Shown: positions 49,541 through 59,141 of the stretch, one piece after another
How the letters are laid out: every line of letters begins with the position of its first letter
Numbering within the stretch: position 1 is the first letter of the stretch
Source: Nocardioides lacusdianchii
Lineage (GTDB): Bacteria; Actinomycetota; Actinomycetes; Propionibacteriales; Nocardioidaceae
NCBI RefSeq assembly: GCF_020102855.1
Contig: NZ_JADHZD010000018.1
Location: forward strand, 1-64,000
DNA length: 64,000 nucleotides
Direction: 5' to 3'
The notes under the pieces: model-generated
Told to the model about the DNA's origin: nothing
The model's database searches: none
Seen by the model: only the letters and a program-made list of their open reading frames with translations
Translations under genes and position numbers: made by a program

Positions 49541-50979
49541 CGCAGGGTCCCGCCCGTGGCGAAGATGGCCGGGTCCACGTGCACGCCGTGGTCGGTCAGG
49601 CGCTCGAGGAAGCGGGGCCGCAGGCCCATGGACTTCAGACCGCCCTGGAACCTCCCGTTCTCGTCCACGCCAGCGGCGTAGTCGAACATGAACACGTCCT
49701 GGGTGGTGATGATGTCGCCCTCCATGCCGACGATCTCGGTGATCGCGGTGATGCGACGGGTGCCGTCCTTGAGACGGGTCTGCTGGATGATCAGGTCCAC
49801 GGCGCTGGCGACCTGCTCGCGGATGGCGCGCACCGGCAGGTCCATGCCGGCCATGAGCACCATGGTCTCCAGACGGGCCAGGGCGTCACGCGGCGTGTTG
49901 GCGTGCAGGGTCGAGATCGAGCCGTCGTGGCCGGTGTTCATGGCCTGGAGCATGTCGAGCGCGGCAGCGTCACGGATCTCACCGACGACCACCCGGTCGG
50001 GTCGCATGCGCAGAGAGTTCTTCACCAGGTCGCGGATGGTGACGGCGCCCTTGCCCTCGATGTTGGCGGGGCGCGACTCCAGGCGGAGCACGTGGTCCTG
50101 TCCGAGGCGGAGCTCGGCCGCGTCCTCGATGGTGACGATGCGCTCGTCGTCGGGGATGAACGACGAGAGCACGTTGAGCGTGGTCGTCTTGCCCGAGCCG
50201 GTTCCTCCCGACACCAGGATGTTGAGCCGCCCCCGGACACAGCCCTCGAGCAGTCCGGCCGACGCCGGCGTGAGCGTGCCGAAGCTGATGAGGTCCTCGA
50301 CGGTGTAGGGATCCTCGGAGAACTTGCGGATGGTGAGCTTCGACCCGTCGAGCGCCAGCGGCGGGATGATCGCGTTGACACGGCTGCCGTCGGGGAGGCG
50401 GGCGTCGCACATCGGGCTGGTCTCGTCGACGCGGCGGCCGATCTTGCTGACGATCTTGTCGATGGTGCGGCGCAGGTGGGCCTCGTCGGTGAACGACGTG
50501 TCCACCCGGACCAGCTTGCCCTTACGCTCGACGTAGATGTCCTGGTAGGTGTTGACCATCACCTCGGTCAGGCTGGCGTCGCGCAGCAGCGGCTCGATCG
50601 GTCCGTAGCCGAGGATGTCGTCGGCGATCTCCTGCGAGACCCGGGTGCGGTCGGCGGACGACATGGGGATGTCGGCATCGGCGATGGCCGTCTGGAGGGC
50701 CAGGCGGACCTGCTGCTCGAGCTCCGACTGCGTCATGTGGGCGTCGTACAGCTTGGGGCCGAGCGACTCCACGAGTCGCTGGTGCACGATCCGCTTCAGG
50801 TCCTGGAAGGGGTCGGACTTGGGCGAGGCCGACTTGCGCCTCGCCTCGCCGCCCGACGGCGCCACCGTGGTGGCGGGAACGGTGCTGGAGGCACCTGCCG
50901 GAGCACCGGGCGCCGGGGGTGCGTCGTAGGACTCGGGTGCACGGCCGCGTGCCGCGGCGAGTCGGTCTGTCAGGCTCAC
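49537..50979 (-). CDS. tadA: Tad secretion ATPase TadA/CpaF
   Basis: A 480-residue GspE-type ATPase. After a disordered Pro/Ala N terminus (to about 65) come an N-terminal domain with ADDILGYGPIEPLL and VMVNTYQDIYVERKG, the Walker A SGGTGSGKTTTLN, an Asp box and Walker B region RPDRVVVGEIRDAAALD, and HDGSISTLHANTPRDAL. It powers Flp pilus polymerisation. GTG at 50979 with Shine-Dalgarno GGAGG; the codon at 51012 would lie inside tadZ. Confidence 0.92.
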   Translation of the reverse strand: MSLTDRLAAARGRAPESYDAPPAPGAPAGASSTVPATTVAPSGGEARRKSASPKSDPFQDLKRIVHQRLVESLGPKLYDAHMTQSELEQQVRLALQTAIADADIPMSSADRTRVSQEIADDILGYGPIEPLLRDASLTEVMVNTYQDIYVERKGKLVRVDTSFTDEAHLRRTIDKIVSKIGRRVDETSPMCDARLPDGSRVNAIIPPLALDGSKLTIRKFSEDPYTVEDLISFGTLTPASAGLLEGCVRGRLNILVSGGTGSGKTTTLNVLSSFIPDDERIVTIEDAAELRLGQDHVLRLESRPANIEGKGAVTIRDLVKNSLRMRPDRVVVGEIRDAAALDMLQAMNTGHDGSISTLHANTPRDALARLETMVLMAGMDLPVRAIREQVASAVDLIIQQTRLKDGTRRITAITEIVGMEGDIITTQDVFMFDYAAGVDENGRFQGGLKSMGLRPRFLERLTDHGVHVDPAIFATGGTLR

Positions 50980-50980
50980 G

Positions 50981-52246
50981 TCAGCCCCTCCTGAGGCGGA
51001 GCCGGGAGCCACTGGACTTCCGGCTGGACGGATCGGCCTCGCCGCCGTCGGCGGCGGCGCCGAGGGTGTCGGTCACGTTGCGGGAGAACGCGACCAGGGC
51101 CTTGCTGTTGGGGTGTCCGGGGTAGGCGCTGACGAGCGCCTCGCCCCGGTTGACGGCTGCGAGCACCTCGCGGCTCGACACGAGCGAGCAGTCCGCCTTG
51201 AGGTCCAGGGTCTTCTCGTACTCGTCGGAGGTCAGGCCGACCTTGCCGTCAGCACGGTTCAGCACGAACTTCCACGTGGCCTTGGGGAAGTTCAGCATGT
51301 CGAGCGTGCTGGTGGCGAGCTTGAGCGCCTTGAGCGACGGGATGTCGAGGGTGCCGACGAGCACGATCATGTCCGAGCGGTCGAGGGCGCACAGGGCGTT
51401 GTCGTCGAAGACGCCGGAGGTGTCGACGACCACGAAGTCGACCATCCGCCGCAGGGCGTCGAGCAGCTTGCCGATGTCGTCGACCGAGGCCTGGTCGGGG
51501 GAGTCGAGGCGCACCGGCGCAGCGACCACCGACAGGTTGTCGGAGTGGTGGGTGAGGATCGTCGAGATGCCCTCGGCGTCGATGACGCCGTTGAAGCCGA
51601 CGAGGTCGTTGATCGTGCGCTGGGGCGTCAGCTGGAGCATGATCGCCACGTCGCCGCTGTTGACGTCGAGGTCGACCAGACAGGTCGAGCGTCCGCTGCT
51701 GGACAGCGCCACGCCGAGGTTGGTCGCGACGAGGCTCTTGCCGACGCCACCCTTGGTGGAGAACACGGTGATGACCTTGCCGCGCGGTGCGTCCGCCTCC
51801 GCCTGCGCGACGGCTGCGGCCTGCGCGACCTCCGCCGCGACCTCCGCACGCGCCGTCTGTGCGGCTGCCTGGACCTCGTCCATCAGGGTCTGTCCGATGG
51901 CGTTGGCCACGCTGCGTGCTCGCGCCACCGCAGTGGTGATGCCCGCGAGGTCGCGGGCGGCCACGACCTCGCGCATGCCGCTCCGCAGGGCCAGCGAGAG
52001 CGTGTTGCTGTCGATGTCGTTGCGCAGCAGGATCACGCCCAGGTCCGGACGGTGCACCCGCGCCCACTGCGCCAGCTCGGCCGCCGCGTCGCCCGGTACC
52101 GAGGGACCGATGACGACGGCGAACTCGTTGGCCGAGGTGCGGATGTGGCCGTCGAGGCCCTCCACGTCGGCGAAGGCCACCGACCCGTGCAGCATCGCCT
52201 GGAGGATCGCCCGTTGGGCGCCGTCGGGCTCGAGGACGGCGGTCAC
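50981..52246 (-). CDS. tadZ: Tad localisation ATPase TadZ/CpaE
   Basis: A 421-residue ParA/MinD-like protein. The N-terminal 125 residues form an atypical receiver-like domain (FAVVIGPSVPGDAAAE), then an Ala/Glu-rich helix and a P-loop ATPase with deviant Walker A FSTKGGVGKSLVATNL and VDFVVVDTSG. TadZ places the Tad machine at a pole or site. The C-terminal 40 residues are basic and disordered (SGSRLRLRRG). Start is 1 bp from the cpaB frame overlap (stop at 52243). Confidence 0.9.
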   Translation of the reverse strand: MTAVLEPDGAQRAILQAMLHGSVAFADVEGLDGHIRTSANEFAVVIGPSVPGDAAAELAQWARVHRPDLGVILLRNDIDSNTLSLALRSGMREVVAARDLAGITTAVARARSVANAIGQTLMDEVQAAAQTARAEVAAEVAQAAAVAQAEADAPRGKVITVFSTKGGVGKSLVATNLGVALSSSGRSTCLVDLDVNSGDVAIMLQLTPQRTINDLVGFNGVIDAEGISTILTHHSDNLSVVAAPVRLDSPDQASVDDIGKLLDALRRMVDFVVVDTSGVFDDNALCALDRSDMIVLVGTLDIPSLKALKLATSTLDMLNFPKATWKFVLNRADGKVGLTSDEYEKTLDLKADCSLVSSREVLAAVNRGEALVSAYPGHPNSKALVAFSRNVTDTLGAAADGGEADPSSRKSSGSRLRLRRG

Positions 52247-53025
52247 GGCCGGATGTCCCGGAAGAGCTCGGGGAACAGATCCCCAGGACGGACACCTGGG
52301 TTGTCGGAGACCTTGGAATCGTCCGTCAGGAGCGCAAACGTGATGTCCGAGTTGCGGTCTGCCTGGATGAGCCTCTCTGCCTCCTCCTGCGTGACAGCGA
52401 GGGTCAGGATCGTCCGAGCGACCTCCTCCGCGACCTGGCCGCCGTCCTCTGTCTTCGTCGTCCTGGACGTGACGCTTGTGGTTCCCACGCCAAGGACCGG
52501 CACGCGTGTCAGGACGATTCGCGTGTAGTCACCGAGCTTCTGCTCCTTGCCCTCGGGGAGGATCGCGGTGAGGTCCTGAGGCGTGGCGAAGATGGCGACC
52601 TCGTTGCCGGGGTTGACGAATCCAGCCACGCGCTCGAAGTCGGTGAGCTCGACCGACATGGCCATCTTGTCGTCGGGGATCACCAGGCTCTGGGTGTCGC
52701 CGAGGCTGCCGAACTTCCGGGCGATGAGCTGCTCACCGGGATAGATGGTGCCGATCGCGACGAGGTCGGAGATCGAGGAGGTGGAGGAGAGGCTGCCGTC
52801 GACCACGTCCGCGCGGCGGACCTCGGACTTCTCGATCTTGCCGGCCTCCTGCGCGTCGGCGACCGACTCGCCGGTGTCGATGGTCTCGGTGGCGACGAGC
52901 ACCTCGACCAGCTCCTGGTCCTTGGTGGCGCGGGCGTCGATGCCCTGCACGTAGAGCACGATCATGGCCGTGCCGGCGATCGCGATGAGGGCGGCGACGA
53001 GGAGGAGTACGGAACGGCGTGCCAT
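52243..53025 (-). CDS. cpaB: Flp pilus assembly protein CpaB/RcpC
   Basis: A 260-residue protein with one N-terminal membrane helix (about 7-28; LLLVAALIAIAGTAMIVL) and an SAF-type domain (about 42-130; EVLVATETIDTGESV, TIYPGEQLIARKF), followed by a CpaB C-terminal domain. It is thought to organise the pilus machine at the wall. It heads the minus-strand tad operon; the 239-bp gap upstream, with the hairpin GGGGGTC/GACCCCC, is where the operon promoter should lie. Confidence 0.88.
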   Translation of the reverse strand: MARRSVLLLVAALIAIAGTAMIVLYVQGIDARATKDQELVEVLVATETIDTGESVADAQEAGKIEKSEVRRADVVDGSLSSTSSISDLVAIGTIYPGEQLIARKFGSLGDTQSLVIPDDKMAMSVELTDFERVAGFVNPGNEVAIFATPQDLTAILPEGKEQKLGDYTRIVLTRVPVLGVGTTSVTSRTTKTEDGGQVAEEVARTILTLAVTQEEAERLIQADRNSDITFALLTDDSKVSDNPGVRPGDLFPELFRDIRP

Positions 53026-53264
53026 GGTGCGGTCCTTCGCGGGGGTCGTGGGACCCCCACGGTCGGAGATCCCGGGCGCGCAGGTGGTTCCAGGGTCTGC
53101 ATGAAGTCGGCCCCGGTGCCCTCCCAGCGATCCGAATCTAAAGGCGCATCGCGGAGGTCGCGGGCTAAACCGCGCAAACCACCCGGACGTGGCCCGAACG
53201 CCACCCGAAATGACTATCCGGGCATGGTCATCTCCGGTCCCGGACGCTCACCGAACGGCCCGGC

Positions 53265-55061
53265 TCACGCGAGGTAGAGCGCCTCGATCTCCGCGCGTGC
53301 CTCGCGCACCACGACGTTGCGCTTGAGCTTCAGGCTGGGGGTCAGCTGGCCGCCCTCCTCGGTCCACTCGCCCGGCAGGATCGTGAACTTGCGGATGGCC
53401 TCGGCCTTCGACACCGCCTTGTTCGCCTCGTCGACCGCGTCCTGGATCGCCGCCACGAGGTCCGGGTCGTCGAGGAGGTCGCCGACGTCGCCGGACTTCC
53501 CGTGCTGCTCGGCCCACGCGGGGAAGGTCTCCCGGTCGATCGTCACCAGGGCGCCGATGAAGGGTTGCCCGTCGCCGACGACGAGGCACTGGTCGACCAG
53601 CGCGTGCCCGCGCAGCCGGTCCTCGAGAACAGCCGGGGCGACGTTCTTGCCGCCTGCGGTCACCAGGATCTCCTTCTTGCGCCCGGTGATCCGCACGAAG
53701 CCCTCGTCGTCGACCTCGCCGACGTCACCGGTGTGGAACCAGCCCTCGCCGTCGATCGCCTCGTGGGTCGCCGTGTCGTTGCCCCAGTAGCCCGCGAACA
53801 CCTGACCGCCCTTGAAGAGCAGCTCGCCGTCGTCGCCCACGCGCACGCTGGTGCCCGGGATCGGACGCCCGACGGTGCCGATCTTCTGGGCGTCGGGGAG
53901 GTTGACAGTCAGCGCGGCTGTGGTCTCCGTCAGGCCGTAGCCCTCGAGCACCGTCAGCCCGATGCCGCGGTAGAAGTGGCCGAGCCGGTCGCCCAGCGGC
54001 GCGCCGCCGGAGACGGCGTACGCGCAGCTCCCGCCGAGGGCCTGGCGCAGCTTGCCGTAGACCAGCTTGTCGAAGACGGCATGCTGGGCACGCAGGCGCA
54101 GCGGGACCTTCGTGCCGTCGAGCGCACGCGACCAGGCGATCGCGACGTCGGACGCGCGGTCGAAGACCTTGCCGCGGCCGTCGGCGGTCGCACGCTGGGA
54201 CGCGGTGTTGAAGACCTTCTCGAACACGCGCGGGACGGCGAGGATGAAGGTCGGGCGGAACTCGCCCAGGTCGGCGACCAGGTTCTTGATGTCGGAGCTG
54301 TGTCCCAGGCGCGCACGGCTCTTCACCGCACCGATCTGGATGATGCGCGCGAAGACGTGCGCCAGCGGCAGGAAGAGCAGCGTGGACGCCTCGTCGGTGT
54401 CGAAGAGTTCGGACAGCTCCTCGACCGCGACGCCCAGCTCGAACATGAAGTTGCAGTGCGTGAGCATGCAGCCCTTGGGTCGGCCCGTGGTGCCGCTGGT
54501 GTAGATGAGGGTGGCCAGGTCGTCCGGGCCCGCGGTGGTGCGCCGCTGCTCGAGGACCTCGTCGGAGACGTCTGCGCCCAGGCGCGTCAGCACGTCGACG
54601 GCGTTGTCCTGGAGCGACCAGACGTGCTGCAGCTCGGGCAGGTCGTGGGCCTCGCGTGCCTCCCGGACGCGGGCGAGGTGGTCGGGGCCCTCGGCCACGA
54701 CCGCGCGGGTGCGGGAGTCGTGGAGGATCCAGCCGATCTGCTCGGCCGACGACGTCTCGTAGATCGGCACCGTCACGGCTCCGGCGAACCAGATGGCGTA
54801 GTCGAGCAGCGTCCACTCGTAGCGCGTCTTCGACAGCAGCGCGACGCGGTCCCCGACCTCGACGCCCGCGGCGACGAGCCCCTTGGCGACCGCGCAGACC
54901 TCGTGGTGGAACTGCTCGGCCGTGACGTCGATCCACCCGTCGGGGGTCGCGCGGCTGAAGACCGCCGTGGTGGCGGCCTCCCGGGCGTTGGTGACGACGT
55001 CGTCGGTGAGGTTCCCCGTCGTGGGGATGGTGAGGGAGAGCGGCGTGGAGAACTCACGCAC
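53265..55061 (-). CDS. fadD15: Long-chain fatty acid-CoA ligase (FadD15-like)
   Basis: A 598-residue AMP-forming ligase. Motifs include the P-loop TLIYTSGTTGRPKGCML, VLEGYGLTETTAALT, the ADP-binding GWFHTGDVGEVDDEGFVRITGRKK region (GDVGEVDDEGF) and the C-terminal Lys in LTPSLKLKRNVV. It activates long-chain fatty acids as acyl-CoA for lipid synthesis or oxidation. The corresponding mycobacterial gene is fadD15 at the same place. It is divergent from the SRPBCC gene across 96 bp. Confidence 0.92.
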   Translation of the reverse strand: MREFSTPLSLTIPTTGNLTDDVVTNAREAATTAVFSRATPDGWIDVTAEQFHHEVCAVAKGLVAAGVEVGDRVALLSKTRYEWTLLDYAIWFAGAVTVPIYETSSAEQIGWILHDSRTRAVVAEGPDHLARVREAREAHDLPELQHVWSLQDNAVDVLTRLGADVSDEVLEQRRTTAGPDDLATLIYTSGTTGRPKGCMLTHCNFMFELGVAVEELSELFDTDEASTLLFLPLAHVFARIIQIGAVKSRARLGHSSDIKNLVADLGEFRPTFILAVPRVFEKVFNTASQRATADGRGKVFDRASDVAIAWSRALDGTKVPLRLRAQHAVFDKLVYGKLRQALGGSCAYAVSGGAPLGDRLGHFYRGIGLTVLEGYGLTETTAALTVNLPDAQKIGTVGRPIPGTSVRVGDDGELLFKGGQVFAGYWGNDTATHEAIDGEGWFHTGDVGEVDDEGFVRITGRKKEILVTAGGKNVAPAVLEDRLRGHALVDQCLVVGDGQPFIGALVTIDRETFPAWAEQHGKSGDVGDLLDDPDLVAAIQDAVDEANKAVSKAEAIRKFTILPGEWTEEGGQLTPSLKLKRNVVVREARAEIEALYLA

Positions 55062-55157
55062 GGTGGAACCTCCTGGATCGGGCGGTCGACTGCGAAGCGC
55101 AGGCTATCGCCGCGGCGGGGCCGGGAACACGCCCGGGCCGTGGGCTAGGCTCCGGCC

Positions 55158-55595
55158 ATGGCCGAACAGACCTCCTCGTCGATCACGATCGACGCTCCTC
55201 CGGCCGACGTCATGGCCGTCATCGCCGACTTCGAGTCCTACCCCGAGTGGGCCAAGGGCGTGCAGGTGGCCGAGATGACGGAGGCCGGTGCAGGAGGCCG
55301 TGCCGAGCAGGTCTACTTCTCCCTCGACGTCTCGCCCATCAAGGACGAGTACACCCTCGCCTACGACTGGGACGCGGACCGTGAGGTGACCTGGACCCTG
55401 GTCGAGGGCAACATGCTCAAGGCCCTCGACGGCGCCTACACGCTCGTCGACCGCGGCAACGGGACCACCGAGGTGACCTACCGCCTCGCGCTCGACGTGA
55501 GCATCCCGCTGATCGGCATGCTGAAGCGCAAGGGCGAGAAGATCCTCATCGACACCGCGCTGAAGGGCCTCAAGAAGCGCGTCGAGTCGCTCTGA
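55158..55595 (+). CDS. SRPBCC (polyketide cyclase-like) protein
   Basis: A 145-residue SRPBCC-fold protein starting MAEQTSSSITIDAPPADVMA, with the conserved DFESYPEWAKGVQVAEM and YRLALDVSIPLIGMLKRKGE toward the end. It resembles mycobacterial TB16.3 (Rv2185c) in sequence and position. It likely binds a lipid or hydrophobic molecule in the cytoplasm. It is followed 14 bp later by the ArsA-like ATPase gene in the same orientation. Confidence 0.88.
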   Translation: MAEQTSSSITIDAPPADVMAVIADFESYPEWAKGVQVAEMTEAGAGGRAEQVYFSLDVSPIKDEYTLAYDWDADREVTWTLVEGNMLKALDGAYTLVDRGNGTTEVTYRLALDVSIPLIGMLKRKGEKILIDTALKGLKKRVESL

Positions 55596-55609
55596 CGCCC
55601 GGGTCCGGC

Positions 55610-56794
55610 GTGCGGATCCTCCTCTTCACCGGCAAGGGCGGTGTCGGCAAGTCGACGCTCGCCGCGGCCACGGCATGCCGCAGCGCGGCTGCCGGCCACC
55701 GCACGCTCGTGCTGTCCACCGACGCCGCCCACTCGCTGGCCGACGCGCTCGACGTCCCTGCCACGGCCGAGCCGACGGAGGCCGCGCCGAACCTGTGGGT
55801 GCAGCACGTTGACGCCCAGGAGCGCTTCGAGCGCTCGTGGCGCGACATCCAGGGCTACCTGCTGAGCGTGCTCGACGTGGCCGGTGTCGATCCCGTCGCT
55901 GCGGAGGAGCTCACCGTCATCCCCGGGGCCGAGGAGGTGCTCGCCCTGCTCGAGGTCCGGGCGCAGGCGCGGACGGGGGAGTGGCACGTACTGGTCGTGG
56001 ACTGTGCCCCGACGGCTGAGACGCTGCGCCTGCTCGCGCTGCCCGAGGCGCTCGGCTGGTACATGACGCGGGTGCTGCCCGTGGAGCGCCGGGTGGTGAA
56101 GGCCCTCAAGCCGGTGCTGACGCGTGCGGCCGGCGTGCCGATGCCCGGAGACTCGGTCTTCGACGCCATCGAGCGCCTGCACGCCGAGCTCGACGACGTA
56201 CGCACCGTGCTGACTGGGCCGGACACGTCGGTGCGGCTGGTGTTGACGCCCGAAGCCGTCGTGCTCGCCGAGGCACGTCGTGCCTACACGTTCCTGACGC
56301 TCTTCGGCTACTCGGTCGACAGCGCGGTCGTCAACCGGGTCTTCCCCGAGGGCGGTGCCGACGAGTGGCGGGCCGCCTGGGTCGAGGCGCAGCGTCGGGT
56401 GCTCGACGACGCCGCGGACTCGTTCGCCGGGCTCGACCTGCGCACGTCCCTCTACCGGCCGTCCGAGCCGGTGGGACGTGAGGAGCTCCTCGACCTGGCG
56501 CGCACGGTGTACGCCGACACGGACCCGCTCGCCTGCGGAGCCGAACGGGTGCCGCTGGAGGTGCGATCGACGGAGGGTGGACTGGTGCTGGCGATGCCGC
56601 TGCCGCTGGCGGACCGCGACGATGTACGTCTCGCGCGCAAGGGCGACGAGCTCGTCGTCGGCGTGGGGTCGTATCGTCGCCTCCTGACGCTGCCCTCCGG
56701 TGTGGCACGCCGCCGGGTCGCGGGGGCGCGGGTGCACCAGGGGGAGCTTCAGGTCAGGTTCGCCGACACATCGATGGACGAGGAGTCCCCGTGA
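55610..56794 (+). CDS. ArsA/Get3-family ATPase
   Basis: A 394-residue P-loop ATPase of the ArsA/GET3 family: deviant Walker A FTGKGGVGKSTLAAAT, switch I STDAAHSLADALD, switch II VDCAPTAETLRLL and a C-terminal HSP20-like beta domain (MPLPLADRDDVRLARKGDEL). No arsenite-binding Cys triplet is evident, so it is not an arsenite pump subunit; a Get3-like or chaperone role is possible. It matches Rv2184c by position. ATGA overlap with the following gene. Confidence 0.85.
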   Translation: MRILLFTGKGGVGKSTLAAATACRSAAAGHRTLVLSTDAAHSLADALDVPATAEPTEAAPNLWVQHVDAQERFERSWRDIQGYLLSVLDVAGVDPVAAEELTVIPGAEEVLALLEVRAQARTGEWHVLVVDCAPTAETLRLLALPEALGWYMTRVLPVERRVVKALKPVLTRAAGVPMPGDSVFDAIERLHAELDDVRTVLTGPDTSVRLVLTPEAVVLAEARRAYTFLTLFGYSVDSAVVNRVFPEGGADEWRAAWVEAQRRVLDDAADSFAGLDLRTSLYRPSEPVGREELLDLARTVYADTDPLACGAERVPLEVRSTEGGLVLAMPLPLADRDDVRLARKGDELVVGVGSYRRLLTLPSGVARRRVAGARVHQGELQVRFADTSMDEESP

Positions 56795-57153
56795 GCGAGG
56801 CCCACGAGGTCGGTCCTCTCGCCGAGGAGGCCGCGAAGCTGCTCGGCGCGCTGTCGGGCTGGGCCCGCGAGCACGCCGCCGAGGCGGGCGACGGCCTGTC
56901 GGGCCTGGCAGACCGGGCGGCATCGGCCGTGCACGGCGTCGACGAGCACCTCGCGACCGGCGCCGCCGAGTGCACCGTGTGCCCGCTGTGCCGCACCGTC
57001 CACGCGGTCCGGCAGCTCAATCCCGAGGTGGCCACCCACCTCGTGTCGGCGTTGTCGTCCTTGGTGGAGGCAGCGGCCGCGCTAGTGAGCACGCCGTCGC
57101 GAGTGCCTGCACCGGGCGAAGGCGTCGAGCACGTCGCATTAGACGACGACTGA
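56791..57153 (+). CDS. DUF5304-like small protein with CxxC
   Basis: A 120-residue protein with an N-terminal amphipathic helical region (AAKLLGALSGWAREHAAEAG), then CTVCPLCRTVHAVRQLNPEV with three cysteines in a CxxCxxC arrangement and a helical, Ala-rich tail ending ALDDD. Similar proteins follow the ArsA-like ATPase in Streptomyces and relatives. The cysteines could bind a metal. The function is unknown. ATGA overlap with the ATPase gene suggests they act together. Confidence 0.75.
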   Translation: MSEAHEVGPLAEEAAKLLGALSGWAREHAAEAGDGLSGLADRAASAVHGVDEHLATGAAECTVCPLCRTVHAVRQLNPEVATHLVSALSSLVEAAAALVSTPSRVPAPGEGVEHVALDDD

Positions 57154-57158
57154 GCCGC

Positions 57159-57177
57159 AGTCGGACGCTAGCCGACT
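57159..57177 (+). terminator. Short hairpin after the DUF5304-like gene
   Basis: AGTCGG/CCGACT forms a 6-bp stem with a 7-nt loop 5 bp after the stop at 57153. Weak, but the only hairpin between this operon and the convergent tadG-like gene. Confidence 0.35.
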
Positions 57178-57294
57178 TCACGAGATGACATAGGCAAGGG
57201 CCGCAAGGTCTCGTCAACGTCCCGCAATCGACGTGCTGCTTAGCAACGGCTTCTCGATGGGACATCGGGATAGCCCGAGATTCCTTGGGGCGAC

Positions 57295-58530
57295 CTACTT
57301 GCTCAGAACCAGGTTTCCTGGCACGCCTTGGCCTGCCAATAGAGCGTCCGTCACCTCGATACAGGCCTTCTGGCCGTTGGCCTTCACTACGCCGGTCGCT
57401 ACGATCGCACCCTTGTTGATGGCCAGGCAGGAGTTGCCGTTGAAGTCGATTTTGCTGCTGGGAACGTAGACGATCCCCCCGAGTGTGACGTTGCCGTTGC
57501 CCTGAATGGACAGGTCGTTGGTGTTGTCGCGGTCGTAGATGATGACGAAGTTGGTCGGCCACCCCGCTGGGGACCCGGCGGGCGGACCGGTCGTCGGAGC
57601 AGACAGATCTTGAGTCGCGCCGTTCTTGAAGTCGATCATCCCTGTCTTCTTCACGTACAAGGTGACGCCTGATCCCTTGATCAAGGAGTTGTTCTTCGCG
57701 CTCCACGTGCCCTTAATGACGTAGGCCCCAGGTGCGAGCGTGCACGTGCCGCTGTTGGGCACTTCGAAGTTGCCCCCATAGACTCCGGGGCCTTGCGTGC
57801 ATGGGTTCGTCTTGGCGGTCAATCCGGCCTCGCTCAATGGAAGCACCATGCTCGCGAAGGGGTCTGGGATGATCACACCTTGCGTAGCTGGGGGGGCGAA
57901 CTGCCCGCCGTTCACCGTGCCGACGACCGAGATCGAGTTGTCGGCGTCCCACTCGCTGTTGGGGCCAGCGGTGATGCTGCCATTGACGTGGATGTCGCCG
58001 CCGAACACGCTGAAGTCGGCATTGCCGGCGTCGACCGGTCCGAGGAAGCACATGGAACACTTCCCAACCAGGGCGTAGGTAGCTGCTGCGCTGCCTTTGG
58101 TAGCGATTGCACCGGTGCCGCCAGCGAGCACTCCGAAGGGCGAACCTGAACTGCCGGTGGCGCGATAGACGACCTCTACTCCCACGCCTTTGCACTGAAC
58201 GGCGGTGATGTCACCGCTCGCGGTCGTCCCTGACGTGTAGTTGGCCACGTAGACAGAGTCCGCTGCGGCCTCCGCCGCAGTTCGCACGGTCGATTGGCTG
58301 GCCAGAGCGGCCGCAGAACACGACCCGACGAAGTCCTTCTTGTACACGGAGACCGCGGCCAACGATGCAGCATCTGCCGCGGTGGCGAGCTGCCGTTTGG
58401 TGCTGTACGCGAGTCCGAGGTCGACGGAGAAGGCAGCCAGGATCATGATCACGACGGTCAGGACGGACACCATGATGGCGACAGCGCCGCGCTCGTTCTT
58501 AGCGTCCGGATACGTCAACGGAATTCGCAT
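57295..58530 (-). CDS. TadG-like pilus/secreted protein
   Basis: A 411-residue protein with the TadG/Flp-pilus N terminus (NERGAVAIMVSVLTVVIMILAAFSVDLGLAY), a single membrane helix followed by QLATAADAASLAAV, and a long extracytoplasmic region rich in Gly, Asn, Ser and Thr with pseudo-repeats (GNADFSVFGGDIHVNGSITA) suggesting a beta-solenoid. Cys pairs (KCSMCF) may form disulfides. It overlaps tadE by 16 bp. The base composition is lower in GC than the adjoining core genes, so acquisition is likely. Confidence 0.8.
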   Translation of the reverse strand: MRIPLTYPDAKNERGAVAIMVSVLTVVIMILAAFSVDLGLAYSTKRQLATAADAASLAAVSVYKKDFVGSCSAAALASQSTVRTAAEAAADSVYVANYTSGTTASGDITAVQCKGVGVEVVYRATGSSGSPFGVLAGGTGAIATKGSAAATYALVGKCSMCFLGPVDAGNADFSVFGGDIHVNGSITAGPNSEWDADNSISVVGTVNGGQFAPPATQGVIIPDPFASMVLPLSEAGLTAKTNPCTQGPGVYGGNFEVPNSGTCTLAPGAYVIKGTWSAKNNSLIKGSGVTLYVKKTGMIDFKNGATQDLSAPTTGPPAGSPAGWPTNFVIIYDRDNTNDLSIQGNGNVTLGGIVYVPSSKIDFNGNSCLAINKGAIVATGVVKANGQKACIEVTDALLAGQGVPGNLVLSK

Positions 58531-58973
58531 CGGAACACTCCCTTGCCTGTGAGGACCTTGGTGGAACCCAGCCCGGGGACGAAGCTGCCGACCGGAACTT
58601 GAGCGGTGTAAGTGAGCGTGACCGTGACGTTGTCGGTGAGGTTGACGTTCGAGGACTTGCACGCCTCCGTGGTCGCGCCTGAGCATGACGCAAGGCCCGG
58701 TCGGGAGACAGTCACGTTGGCCGTTGTCATCGACACAAGCGGGCTCGCTGCCGAGACCGCTTGACCCTTGACCGCGTCGCAAGAGTTTCCCTGTACGACC
58801 GCATATCGTGCTGCTTGCCTGGCGGCATTGGAGAGTGCCAGATTCTGCCCGAAGAGCAAACCGAAGTTGATGATGCCGACCAGCATCAGGAGCAGTATGG
58901 GCATGACAAGGGCGAACTCGACCGCGGACGCACCGCGCTCGCCACGCGTGATCTTGCCGGTTCGCCAGCGCAT
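58515..58973 (-). CDS. tadE: TadE-like pseudopilin
   Basis: A 152-residue TadE-type protein with basic N terminus MRWRTGKITRGERG, processing motif G/ASAVEFALVMPILLL with Glu at +5, one membrane helix and a Thr/Val-rich extracytoplasmic domain with three Cys residues, ending VFRCEFR. TadE-type pseudopilins help build the Flp pilus. It lies 5 kb from the main tad operon, separated by fadD15 and the ArsA-like genes, and is divergent from the glucokinase gene. Confidence 0.85.
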   Translation of the reverse strand: MRWRTGKITRGERGASAVEFALVMPILLLMLVGIINFGLLFGQNLALSNAARQAARYAVVQGNSCDAVKGQAVSAASPLVSMTTANVTVSRPGLASCSGATTEACKSSNVNLTDNVTVTLTYTAQVPVGSFVPGLGSTKVLTGKGVFRCEFR

Positions 58974-59141
58974 GAAAGATCCCCTTGTTCCCCGAATGAT
59001 TCGCCTGCCACCGTACGAGCCGCAACGGTGGCTGTCGCCGGTTTGTCGGCAGTCTTGTCCGACCGCCGACAAAGATGGCCCGGAATGACTAGACGGGTGG
59101 TCCAACCGGTCCATGCAAGGGCGATGGGCGAGGATGTGGGC

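Noticed and set aside
55610..56794. Arsenic resistance operon
   Set aside because: The ATPase has no arsenite Cys triplet and no arsB/arsD/arsR genes are adjacent.
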